This document shows positions 1 to 10,194 of a stretch of DNA of 64,000 nucleotides, piece after piece (position 1 is the stretch's first letter; each line of letters starts with the position of its first letter). A program made the translations under genes and the position numbers. The stretch spans positions 23,991-87,990 of the forward strand of contig MCFE01000355.1 in the NCBI GenBank assembly GCA_002104905.1. The letters run 5' to 3'. The notes under the pieces are model-generated. The model saw nothing but the letters and a program-made list of their open reading frames with translations, was not told the origin of the DNA and made no database searches. The stretch comes from Basidiobolus meristosporus CBS 931.73. Its lineage: Eukaryota; Basidiobolomycota; Basidiobolomycetes; Basidiobolales; Basidiobolaceae.

Positions 1-26
1 TGAAATCTGGGGTACAGTTATTTTTT

Positions 27-810
27 GACAGTCTTTGCACAGTGTCCTGAAGAGATCAATACCTCTCAGTCACATGACTAAGAGTTTGTGACTGCCTTTT
101 GATGGGATCATCACAATAACTTTTCATGGGGAGCTATTAACCATAGTTGCATTCTTATCAAGAACCTGCTGTTACACTTCACAGTAGTTTTGACTTTGGA
201 AGCATTAGTACATGGACATCTAAAGGGATGCTAAGCCCACCTCATACTTCTGTAAAGATGCCAACTAAGTTAGGGATTGTAGCTTAAGAGTCATCCCTTG
301 CTAAGCTTGCGGCTTTATACCCTTAGGATCCAAGTTGAGATAAAACTCAAATATTCTTAGCAAGCATTTGCCAGAGGTTATTGTGCTCAATGAACACCCT
401 ACAAACAAAACACTTGGGAATTGTTGGACCATGTACTAGCTTGAATATAGTCATCACCACAGTGCAAACTAAGTCAAGTAAGTACATATCATATTTGTCC
501 CATCTTAGCCTTCTGAACTTGGCATGCAAAATGATAGGTCTGCAGAATTAGGCTTGCTGATGGATTGTGAACCTATCACCCCCAGAGCAGTACCAAGCAT
601 GAGATCAGCAAGAACACAATATGAGAGGTGACAACACCCATGGATGGAAATACAAGAATACTCTATGGGGCTAAAAGGGCCCAGAAGTGACAATGAATGC
701 CTTACCCTATGAAAAATTATTGTAATGATCCCATCAAAAGGCCATCACATAGTTAAGGTTCCATGACTAAGAGGTACCGGTCCCATCAGGACACCATCCA
801 GAGACTGTTG
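27..810. repeat. inverted-repeat-bounded fragment of tnp2-family transposon
   Basis: Bases about 27-122 and the reverse complement of about 705-810 are clearly similar; both contain forms of TGATGGGATCAT followed by ACAATAA, and a form of CTTTTGATGG. They act as arms around an inner segment. The inner segment has two parts: about 130-435 resembles the inner half of the LTR-G repeats (compare 7880-8190), and about 540-690 resembles the start of the tnp2 coding region (compare 8400-8550). The right half of this motif recurs near 34210-34320. No open frame survives, so it is repeat debris and not a gene. Confidence 0.5.
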
Positions 811-1150
811 CAAAATAATTGCACCACAGACTTCACCAAAAGCTTAGTCAAAATTTTTCATCACAACAATATATTAGTGGCTGTTGATTGGTTGCCTGCC
901 AATTTGCTCACTTTCTGATCCCAGGCACTCTATCACCTCCTGTGTTAATGTGAATTGATTGGCAATTACCATGTATTCACACTCCTTACTCACTGACTCA
1001 ACCATTGCTCTTACTTTTATGTAAACCATATGATTAGTATCTGCTGAAACTTTGGTTGTACCTCAATTGCCAATTTTATTGATCTATGCAAGCTCCTATA
1101 CCCTACACTAACATTAATCCCAACCCCACATTCAACAAGTAACTCCCTTA
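811..1150. other. no recognisable gene
   Basis: AT-rich sequence with stops in all frames. I see no domain, RNA gene or clear repeat boundary. It lies between the inverted-repeat fragment and the accessory-gene remnant, so it is probably part of the same decayed transposon. Confidence 0.4.
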
Positions 1151-2084
1151 AAGTTCACCACTGAATAATTATTGCTGCTGCAATGCTCTGGTTCCACAAC
1201 TTTGGTGGGAGCCCAACAGCTTTATGCCACTGACCATTCACTGGTTCCCACATGTCCCGGCCTTCAGCTGGCACTGCAAGTTCTAGTACCTCATCTGCCA
1301 GTCTTTGCAATAAATCCTTGCAATATTCAGTGCGTTTTTCTGAGCACTGCTCTCAAAGAAGTGCTGCAACCTCTTGGTGTGCCAATTAATGTTCCAAAAC
1401 TCCACTGAAGGCATTGTGATAGTCTTTCAAGTTCTTGATATAGAAGCCTTGTCTGTAAGTGGGATCTCCACTCTTTCAACAATGGAGTATGTGGAGGCAG
1501 TGGTAGACAACTTGCCTTTTTCTGCAAGCTCAACTACCTTGCTGGAGTGTAGCTCAAATAGCTGCACTTCCAACTCTTGCAAAAACAACTATTTTCTTGT
1601 TGTACTGCTTCTTAGATATGATGGGATTCAGTCTGTTCTGGGCTTGTGGCATTAATTGTTGAGAACTGCTGTTTTTCTTGCATGCCTTCCTGTCTCAGGC
1701 TTGGGTAGACATTTTTCCCTTTAATGCTTTCTTTATCACTGCCATGTTATTCACTTATAGTTTGTCTGCATGCTTCTTGTAATGAACTACATTTTCTGCT
1801 TGATAAATCATGCCTTGACACATTTGTTTTGACCTACTTGTCCCTTGCTGACACTCTCCTGGCAACCTGATGTTTTTTTTGTGCTTGTTTCAAGCTCCCA
1901 ACTGTAGTTGAGATGGGCTCCTATGAAAGCCGCTGGTTTTTATCACTGCCAGATCCTTCACTCTACTTTGACTGAGTGCTTCTTAAGTGGCACTATGCTT
2001 TTTCCTTGATAGCTGTTGTGCCAATGCATCTGTGTCTGTCTGCTTGTCCCTACTTGGCACTCTTTCAGCTACCTGACATCTATT
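1151..2084 (-). pseudogene. tnp2-element accessory gene remnant, 3' part (copy A)
   Basis: This segment recurs in the same orientation near 35640-36280, 45240-45916 plus 46987-47180, and 58250-58570. Read on the minus strand it keeps short conserved blocks (for example GCSTSLRAVLRKTH near 1330-1370) between stops and frameshifts. That, with several copies diverging in parallel, suggests a real but dead coding region. It is the downstream part of a gene whose upstream part lies at 5503-5928 and 6733-6950; Harbinger H1 and a solo LTR separate the pieces. I do not recognise the protein. Apparent plus-strand frames here are antisense. Confidence 0.5.
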
Positions 2085-2827
2085 AGACTTGTTCCATCAT
2101 ACCGTGCCAGGGTGTGCGGCGCAATCCATGGTTGCAAAGAACAATTGGGCGCAATATTATAGCTACCAGAAGGAAGGATCATTCTTGGACAATTTTGCAC
2201 TATGCGGGACGATCTTGCACTCTATGGCACAATCTGACACAATGAGGTTGGAACGGATGATCACGCCAACTCGTAATGTTTGCATCACGTGCACAATTGG
2301 ATACCGCTATTATGGCAGGTAAAATCCGGTATTTGGATATGTTTCTTTAATGCAAATGGAAATAAATGTGTATCACACTATAAACTACACTAATACTTAC
2401 CATTTTGGTTACCCTCACTCCAATTGGACGGTATCTCAGTGGTTAATTGGTCCAAAAGTATCCTGAAGCGGGCAGCCCCCAATTGGCTCATTGACTACCA
2501 AAAAAGCTACCGGATTTGCCATCAAATATCCCATTTTGCTTATTGAGCAAGTAAATCCCTGATCCTAGTGATTGGACAAGGTGTCATAGCCAGCACGCGA
2601 GCGATTGTGTAGGTGCAAAACAGATCCAATAGCTGCACTGGTATTACAGATGACGTATATATATGCAGGGTGTTTATTTTTAGGGGTTCTGTCTCAAATG
2701 TGAGACGACCTTGATATTACTTATATCAAAAATTTGATGATCACTGATTTGCGACGGCTTGATCCTGATTGCAAAAAAAAAGGGTTGTTGGGATCATTAC
2801 AAATGTGAGCAATTCAAAGCAATCGCA

Positions 2828-4074
2828 TCATCTTCTCCTGGGTTTTTTTCTCACAGGGATTACTACTGAAGCATTTGGTAGTGACTCACTTTGCACACCT
2901 ATACTACTTCCTGGCTGACTATCATCTTGGCTACTTGTGTATTTGTAGTCAGTATTTTGCCTCCTAGTTGATGAATGCAATGCTGCAGCTTGGCTGCGCT
3001 GAATTGCTCCGGCTGAACAAACTGAACCAGCCTGTGGTGCCACGTGCTGACGCGTTCTTTTACTTGCCAAGGGCTCCGGTGGTTGAGGCACTTCATGTGG
3101 TCATCATCAGTCAGTTCACCAGAAGTAACTTGCTGATGGTCAGGCAAAACAGCACGCGCAGGCGCGCCTTGACGTGTTGAGATGGCCCTTGGCTGAGTTT
3201 GATGTGATGCTGCAAGTTGACGCAACTTGGTCCGCTCCAATGGACTCGTGTCTAAATGAGCAGTTTGGCAAGTTCTCGTAGTTTTGCTCTGAAGCGCGCG
3301 TTGACCCGACGCGTGTTGACTTGAGGCGTGGCATTCCGGTAAAGGGTGTTGGCGTACTCTGGACTGACGTGCGCCGGCACGCTGTGGTTGCAAGAGATGG
3401 TAGGGAATCCAGCAAGGCGTGCTGGCGCAATCTGGATGATGTTGCTTGCGGTCTGTATTCTTCCTCCTGAAGCTCACCATCTGATTCCTCAAGGTATTCA
3501 CTTACCCTCTGTCTGATACTTTGGAGCTGTTGCCTGGATGAGTCCTGTGTATATTGCTCTTGGAAGCCACTTAGCTCTACTAATATGTCACGTAGTACAT
3601 TAGTCATTTGAGGCAAAAACTCATTCAAAATCTCTTTGGTTCCCAAAGTTGAGGCACCAACGGACGCGTCCGGCCCGTACTGTGCAAATTGCGCGCAAAA
3701 TTGCTCCTGCGTGGCTTCTTTGTCAAATCCCCTCACTCTCAGCTCATTCTTGATTTCAATACTTGTCTTGTTATATATCTTTTTACATACATCGGCTGGC
3801 ATCTTGATGTAGAACTCATGCCACAGCTTTCTACTCAAATTCTTCTATCTTTGTCAACTCTCTGAGGTATCTAGTTCTGCTAGATTAATCAGTAGTGCCC
3901 AAATATCTGTATGAAGGCTCATCATAGACACTTGGGCCATACTAAAATCATTTGGCAAGAACTCAAACAGATCCGACATTGACTTTTCTGGTCCGGACCG
4001 CGCTTGTGAGCTGGGGGATAGGTTTTGTCTGGGTTGTACAAAAGATGAGTTGAGGCTTGGTATGGGGACCAAAG
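2828..4074 (-). pseudogene. second Harbinger gene (ORF2), broken
   Basis: Counterpart of 40720-41982 in H2. PIF/Harbinger elements usually carry a second, DNA-binding-type protein beside the transposase; I infer that role from position only and see no Myb/SANT motif I would swear to. The N-terminal part is charged and helical-looking (LSRKLWHEFYIKMP); the C-terminal half is low complexity, rich in Ser, Thr, Gln and Arg, ending in the basic tail VRKKPRRR, a plausible nuclear signal. It is dead: the start is TTG where H2 has ATG, there are two in-frame stops around 3841-3855, and a frameshift lies near 3290-3330. Confidence 0.7.
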
Positions 4075-4431
4075 CAACGGATTTGGATACTTATACAGCA
4101 GTATATTGACATCAACCTGGTCTTATATGAAATATATATGAAAACTAATGTGATTGTTGAAATCTCCATATATTATGCATGATGCATCTTGGATTGCGTT
4201 GACACGCATCAGATCACATCAATCGCAGATTTCCTATTTGATTATAGACCTATGATTAAAGCATCAATAAAAGTATCAAGGCATTGTTTGCGGATGATTT
4301 TTGCGACATAATGATGGGATACGTGGCAATTGATGGAGATTTAACCATAATGTATTAAAAATCAGATAAATAAGGTGGATTGCGCCAAGTCAATTCAAAC
4401 CGCCTTTATACAATCATCCACCAATTTTAAT

Positions 4432-5316
4432 ATGACTTACTCATCTGAATGGTCTTTTCTCTTCAATCCCATTACTACCACTGGATTTCCTTTTGACACA
4501 CCAGAGGAGATCTATTCCAAGTACTGTGGACCATCAACCCCAATCTACTCAAGGAGATCCCTTGTCATGCTTCTCTGCTATTACAAGAGCTATTGCCCTA
4601 CAAGGTTTCATCCCACCATCCATGGCGACAAAAGTCCTAGAAGCTTTCATTCCCAGCTGACAGCAATGGAGAACCACCTTGCAGAGGGTATGAATGACTT
4701 AGAGCAAGCTTGGAATACTAGGTTCAGAAGCTCCAATAGACTTCCATATTCCAGAGTGTTCAGCAACAGGTTCCATATCAGGAGTATTTTGGATACCTTC
4801 CCAGTGAGGATTAACAGACCTTCTAGAGGGCAGAGACACTTTTATTCTGGCAAGTACAAGGCACACTGTGTGAAGTTTCAAGCACTGTCTGATATTGAGG
4901 GTAACATCATCTGGTTTAGTGGGCCATTTGCTGGAAGTAGGCATGACAAAGCACTCTGGGTAGAGAATCATCCTGAATTCAGTAGAGGGGAGAAATGTGT
5001 GGCAGACTTAGCTTATATAGGAGAGGATTGTCAGAGATTAGGATGTATTACAGCTTATAGGAAGCCAAGGAATGGTGTACTTAGCAGGAAGCAGAAGCTC
5101 TACAATGAGATATTTAATCATTTCAGAGTAAGGGTAGAGCACACATTTGGATATCTGAAGAGATTCAGCATATTGGCAGGTAAATACAGAGGAAAGTCAT
5201 ATATAGGAGAAAACAGCAGAATAGGTAAAATAGTTAAGATACTTATTAATGCACAGTATGTTCATACAAGAAGACATCCACTGAGAGAAATGTGTTTGGA
5301 GCATTATGAAGAGTAA
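4432..5316 (+). CDS. PIF/Harbinger transposase (DDE_Tnp_4 type)
   Basis: 294 codons, uninterrupted. The product would cut and paste the element by binding its terminal repeats in the nucleus. Visible catalytic candidates are D121 (DTFPVRINRP), D172 (GSRHDKALW), D192 (ADLAYIG) and E236 (RVEHTFGYLKRF), the layout of the DDE_Tnp_4 family. I chose the ATG at 4432 because an open extension upstream begins only with GTG at 4375, and H2 starts at the equivalent ATG. By my count it differs from the H2 protein (39476-40360) at 15 of 294 residues, so both are recent relatives. The conserved frame suggests it may still be functional, but its partner gene is broken. Nearby MITEs share its terminal repeats. 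Confidence 0.9.
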   Translation: MTYSSEWSFLFNPITTTGFPFDTPEEIYSKYCGPSTPIYSRRSLVMLLCYYKSYCPTRFHPTIHGDKSPRSFHSQLTAMENHLAEGMNDLEQAWNTRFRSSNRLPYSRVFSNRFHIRSILDTFPVRINRPSRGQRHFYSGKYKAHCVKFQALSDIEGNIIWFSGPFAGSRHDKALWVENHPEFSRGEKCVADLAYIGEDCQRLGCITAYRKPRNGVLSRKQKLYNEIFNHFRVRVEHTFGYLKRFSILAGKYRGKSYIGENSRIGKIVKILINAQYVHTRRHPLREMCLEHYEE

Positions 5317-5502
5317 ATAAAGCAAGGAAAGCACTATTCTGAGTAACATAAGTAAGATTGAGTAAAATTACCAGTAACTGTATCATACCACTGGCATCAT
5401 GGTAGAAATTATAGTGCCAGATAGTGCCATAGGGTGCCAGATTGATCCAGCACTATAAACAGGCTGGCACTATGTGGCACTATCCAATGGAACAAGTCTA
5501 TT

Positions 5503-5928
5503 TAACACTTGTCTGGAGCTTTTGGCCCCGCTTTTAACAGGCTCTTAAGGAAGCCACTGGTTTTTAGCCATGGCACCCTTGTTCTTCTGCCGTTAATAGC
5601 TTCTCCTATTCTTAAGAAACTTTGTCAGCATACCAATGCTGGCCCAAGTTCTGTTTTCCTGTTTGAGTCCAGGATAATGCTCATTGAACAAGTCATGTGC
5701 ATACCGCTTTGCCTTGAGTTTTTGCTGTGTTTGCTACATTCTCATCTGCCTGAGCATAACAGTCTGCTTCCGGCTATGCAGAGGTTCTACATTGCCTACT
5801 TAACTGAGAGCCTGAGGAGTGTGTATTATTACCTTCAGTAGGTGCACTGTTAACATGGTCTTTTTTGGATGTAGCCCCACTTGTTGACCTGAATGTTGAA
5901 GCCAGCTGTTTTCCAACTGTTCTTCCGC
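5503..5928 (-). pseudogene. tnp2-element accessory gene remnant, middle part (copy A)
   Basis: On the minus strand this matches 36260-36500, which reads with few breaks and includes WAGIGILSKYLKNSRSYERQ. Here the block is recognisable as RTWASIGMLTKFLKNRRSY in a disturbed frame. It also matches the plus strand at about 33960-34190. It was once continuous with 1151-2084; H1 sits in the gap. Function unknown. Confidence 0.5.
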
Positions 5929-6732
5929 TGTGGTGGTGTAGAGGTACTCCTGGGAGAAGCTACACAACTCAAGGTGTGTGAGGTGTCTGATGGGTGCAAT
6001 AACCTCTGTGTCTAAACTGCTGGTGTCTTTGTCAATATGTCACTATGGTAAAAGCTCCTGCTTCTCTAGCTTCCTAGGTGCTCCAAGTGTCTCCAAAGGC
6101 CTCTGTGTGTCTTGTGCACTACCCTGAAAAGCTCCTTGATGGCAGGTCTGAGATGTACTGTTGAAGGCAGGTGCAGTGATCAACTGCTAATCAATAAGGT
6201 AGAAGTGTTACTGATAGAAGGGATGATTTATTGATGAGGGATTGCTTTCCCTTAAATACTTTTCCTGATTGCCAAGTGATTACTAATGACAAGGTTCTAG
6301 AAGATTCTAGGTATCAGTGGAATTCTTGATGACATCACTACGAGCTAAAAATATGCCAAGAATGTCCTGGAAGGTTCTAAAAGGCACAGCACTCTCAACC
6401 AATCAGGAATCAATAGTCTGAAACCTGTGCAACATAGAAATACCATATATGGTATTGAAATGATAGAGATGGTAACACAGACCTAGGTCATGTGTCACGG
6501 GTACTGACGCGGGTACTTGCCTTATATAGATACATCTACTGATCACAAAGCTGAATAACATCTGGGATAACTAATGCTAATAACTAATCAGGGTAAACAT
6601 CATATGGGGATAATACTGATAATATGGGCAAAAGAAGAATGGGATAATACTGATAAGATAAAATATGGATAAGTATATCATAATGACTATATGAATAAAC
6701 TTGTCTGTGGGAGGTATGTTTACCCTACCACA
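5929..6732 (-). mobile_element. solo LTR, family LTR-G (diverged)
   Basis: Read on the minus strand it starts TGTGGTAGGGTAAAC and ends CACCACCACA, flanked by CCGC at 5925-5928 and 6733-6736, a perfect 4-bp target duplication. It aligns to the longer LTR-G copies at 7141-8209 and 45917-46986, including the block around ACCATATATGGTAT and the downstream AATAAATCATCCC. It is about 265 bp shorter and more diverged. No internal retroelement sequence is attached, so it is a solo LTR. Confidence 0.8.
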
Positions 6733-7140
6733 CCGCTGCCATCAGCAGTGGTGGTTGGTTAGGAACCAGACAACTTTGCTTTATTTTTTGGCGGCATATA
6801 TACGGAAGTGAGTCAAACTAAAGGGGAAATAGTGCTTCATATATGTGTAGATGTGGTGCCACAGCTTTATTTATGTTGTTTACTATGGCAGGACATCATT
6901 CAATCTTACATTCATGTAGGTGCAATGTCTCAAATACAATACTGTTTTAAGTTTACATGAGTATTGACAAACAGTGATATAAAAGCATTATGTTGTTCAA
7001 GGTCAAACTTTTTGCCACATTGACAAGACTACTTAGATATGATGCTGTAAGAGAAGAGAAAAAAGACCATGTGGCTATTGTAGCAAGCCTCTCAACCATG
7101 AAGCACACAGACAGCATAGGAAGTATTTCAAGGATCATGG
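6733..7140 (-). pseudogene. tnp2 transposon: intergenic zone between accessory gene and tnp2 start
   Basis: Host sequence between two solo LTRs. The part near 7085-7140 matches 36890-36950, just upstream of the plus-strand tnp2 region of copy B. No intact frame. An apparent 61-codon minus frame at 6953-7138 is not supported by the other copies. Confidence 0.4.
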
Positions 7141-8209
7141 TGTAGTGGGGTCATAGTGACACCCACTGACAGATGTCCTCATTCCCATATTTTCTACTTC
7201 CCTATATCTCTACTGCACTTATTGTAGTTTTACCCATTTGTCTCACCTGATCAGTACTATCCCATAAGCAAGTTAACTATTGCACCTGCTTACCTTATTG
7301 CACAAGTTATCCCTCACTTTATGTAAGATTACTGGTGATAAGTGCTTCTATATTTGAAAGTACCTGCGCCAGTACCTGTGACACATGATCAAACTGTGTC
7401 ACCATCCCTACCATTTCCATACCATATATGGTATCCCTATGCTACACAGGCTTCAGAGTACTAATTCCTGATTGATTGGATGTGCTGTGCCTCTTAGAAC
7501 CTTCCAGCACCTACTTAGAATACTCTTAGCCCATTCTGGTGTCATTAAGATTTCTATTTATCTTGGGAACCTTCTGGAACACCATGATTGGTAATCACCT
7601 TGTCAGTGAGAAAAGTATATAAGGGAGGCAATCCCTCAACAATAAATCATCATCCCTTTTATCAACATATCAACTAGTTGATTAGTGTGATCACTGCTAC
7701 CTGCGGCTACCTAAACTTCCAACCCCAGACCACAGGACACTCCCAGGAAACCATGCTGACAGCCAACTGACCTTGGAGGCACTACCTGTGAGGATTACTC
7801 AGAGTAGTTATCTTTTACTATATTTGATTCTTTGCCAAGTTTGTTCTTTTACAGGCAAAGATACTTTTCTGTCTTTGTAACTGTTGACCACAGCTGCACT
7901 CTTATCAAGTCCCTGCTGGTGGGGTTTACAGTTGTTTTGACTTTGGAAACTTTAGTACATTGTCATCTCAAAGGATGCTGAACCCAGCACATACTTTTAT
8001 TAAGACACAAACTAAGTTGGGGATTGTAGCTCCATAGTTTGCCCTTGACAAGCTTGCGGCTTTATTCCCCATCACATTAGATTAGAGACAGAGCCCAAGT
8101 ATTCCTAGCAAGCTTTTGCCAGAGATTATTACACCCAGTGAACACCCCACGCACAAAACACTTGAGAAGTGTTGGACATATCTCTCCCTTAGACCTATAC
8201 ACCACCACA
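7141..8209 (+). mobile_element. solo LTR, family LTR-G
   Basis: 1069 bp starting TGTAGTGGGGTCA and ending CACCACCACA, flanked by ATGG at 7137-7140 and 8210-8213 (perfect 4-bp duplication). It holds a TATA-like TATATAAG at 7616-7623 and AATAAA at 7641-7646, as expected of an LTR promoter and polyadenylation region. A second copy of almost identical length is at 45917-46986. A 4-bp duplication fits Ty3/gypsy integration. It interrupts the start of the tnp2 gene of copy A; an open frame at 8116-8601 runs across its 3' end by chance. Confidence 0.85.
7616..7646 (+). promoter_or_regulatory. LTR-G TATA box and polyadenylation signal
   Basis: TATATAAG (7616-7623) followed 18 bp later by AATAAA (7641-7646). 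The arrangement is conserved in the other full LTR-G copy (near 46390-46425), so it probably marks the U3/R zone. Confidence 0.5.
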
Positions 8210-10194
8210 ATGGCCCATATTTTGCCACACAAGTCATATTTGACCATTCACCAGTCAATACTGTGCCAACATTATCTTGCCAGCCAGTTGATACTTCTAT
8301 ATTGGCACCTGGCCATCTTTGTCACCTTGTGCAAACTGAGTCAGGAGAGTTTGTGACACCTTTAGGCCCACCTCAGCATTCAGAATATGGCACACAGAGT
8401 GATAGCTCTGACAAAGAAGGTTCACTGATGAATTGTGTGCCTATCTCACCTGATAACACTACCACATATGAGCCCAGTCAAATCTCAATATCCAAACAGA
8501 GAACACCCAATAAAGCAAATGCCAATGATACTTTATGGAGCCAAGTGAGCCCTGTAATCCATCTATTGGTGAATGATGTAATGTTGTGGCTAGAGAAGTA
8601 GGACATTTCCACCAATATCAGTAATGGGGGCTTTGAGGATTCATTACTACTTCTTGCCAAAATCATTCCAGGATGCAACTTACCATGTACATGGTACAAA
8701 TGAACAGCTGGTAATGGACACATGGTACAAGTAGACAACCATCATGTGGCTGGCAACATAATGCAAGGACTACTTTAAAGGTATGTATGACCATACTGTT
8801 GCTTTAGCACTTAATGCATTCTCATTAAGCAAGTACTCTACCAGCAAATCCTGCTGGCCACTGATTCTCATCAATCTGAATCTGCTGCCCATTGTACAGT
8901 ATCAGAGCAATAATCTGAAGGTATTCTCACTGGTATCTGGGCATAAATCACCATCCAACTAGGATAGCTACCTGTATCCATTGCTGGATGAAATTTTTAT
9001 GCTTTACAGCGGGATAGCAATATTTGGCAGCCATGTAAAAGCGCATATTAGTATCTGCATTAGAGATAACCCAGCCATCAGCAAGATAGCAGGCTTTCCC
9101 AGGCACAATGGATGGTATTGCTGCTGAATGTGTGAGATCCAGGGTATTTACTCCATAATTCACACAGATTATTATCACCCAAACACCAGCACTAAGAATG
9201 TCATCTTCTCACAGAGAGAACATACAGAAGTCAGCATGCAATTGCAGCAAAGTTGGCAAGCTATATGCCATGGGCCAAAATATGGGATCAATTGGAAGCC
9301 AGAGATACTTAAGATAGAGGGTATCTGTTGGAGCAAAAGCTTTCCACTGGGAGCAAAGCATTTGCTTTTCAATAATATCCCTATACTGATGAGCAAGTTG
9401 TATATTTGACATTTCAAACTAAATGAGCCCTTCAAGATACTGGAGAAGTTTCGGAGAATTGGCAAAATATTATAGAGTATCTGCTACCTTAAGTACTTCT
9501 TACAGGCTCCAATCAATATTCATATGCACATGCAACAATATAAACACAAAGTCTGGATGAACTGGAAATGTATTTATTCAAGTGGCACTCTGAAGCCATT
9601 CCTACCAAGAGTACATTGGAAGCATTGGGAGTCATATGTGAGCATAGTAGGAATATTTATCCAGAAGCAGATCACCAATGTCAACATGACACCTCTACAG
9701 TTGTTGTGCAAGGAGTTGGTGAAAGGATTTGAGCAGCTATACTACAAACATAAAGCTGAATGTGTATATCTCTGCTGCTACTGCATCCATTCTCTACTCC
9801 ATCTTTCACTGTGTGTGGAGAATATTAGACTTTGCCTCACCTTTTATGAGTTTCCTATGGAGCCAATATATGGGGAGATAGGAAGACAATTGAAATTGCA
9901 GGTAATACCATATCCCAATCTCATCAGGAATAATACCTTCAAGTCTGTCATGGATGTGATGAGTTGGCACATGGAGGACAGCCAGGAAGAGTTGGAAAAT
10001 ACTGAGGATGAATGTGCACACGGAGACACCTATGCTTATGATATTTAGAAGCTAAGCAGCCCCAATGTGTGGGTAATCAGTTAAGTAATGCAAAGTTGGG
10101 TTGGGTGCAACTAGCAACTAACTTTTATTGGGAAAACTTTACCAAGATATGCCAGATTTCTCTTGGTCACAAGCTAACTTCTACACCATTCAAT
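8210..10194 (+). pseudogene. tnp2-family (CACTA/EnSpm-like) transposase, copy A
   Basis: Degenerate transposase gene. The most convincing part is the C-terminal frame at 9524-10048, with FEQLYYKHKAE, CIHSLLHL, YGEIGRQLKLQ and PYPNLI in order, the arrangement I recall from the C-terminal half of fungal tnp2-type transposases (YYxx, CIHxLxHL, MERxIGxIG). The N-terminal part (8210-8601) is also open. Between 8602 and 9520 the frame is broken many times, but the segment matches copy D, which shows IGDTTAISNIAGFSGHNG, the usual GDxPAxxKLxGFxGHNG region. No TIRs could be assigned. The gene is cut by LTR-G on the left and MITE M1 on the right, and continues at 10928. Confidence 0.75.

Larger units (their letters stand above)
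2085..5499 (+). mobile_element. PIF/Harbinger DNA transposon H1
   Basis: 3415 bp with terminal inverted repeats starting AGACTTGTTCCAT (left) and ending ATGGAACAAGTCT (right), flanked by ATT at 2082-2084 and 5500-5502. It carries a DDE transposase on the plus strand and a second gene on the minus strand, convergent at their 5' ends (divergent transcription from about 4080-4430). Removing H1 rejoins an accessory-gene sequence that is uninterrupted at about 36250-36310, which supports the boundaries. It is closely related to H2 (39101-42725), in opposite orientation. Subterminal regions are rich in GTGCCA/TGGCAC hexamers. Confidence 0.9.

Noticed and set aside
1172-1655. Plus-strand open frames 1172-1408 and 1374-1655 as genes
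   Set aside because: They are not conserved in the parallel copies at 35640, 45240 and 58250, and the minus-strand blocks are.
4375-4431. Upstream extension of the H1 transposase to 313 residues
   Set aside because: It begins with GTG; nuclear genes start with ATG, and H2 starts at the equivalent of the ATG at 4432.
7141-7155. TGTAGTGGGG read as a CACTA-type terminal repeat
   Set aside because: The same unit is bounded at both ends by perfect 4-bp duplications, starts TG and ends CA, and holds a TATA box and AATAAA, so it is an LTR.
8116-8209. Start of the 8116-8601 frame as the true tnp2 N-terminus
   Set aside because: These bases belong to the inserted LTR-G, which ends at 8209; the real N-terminus lies upstream of the insertion.
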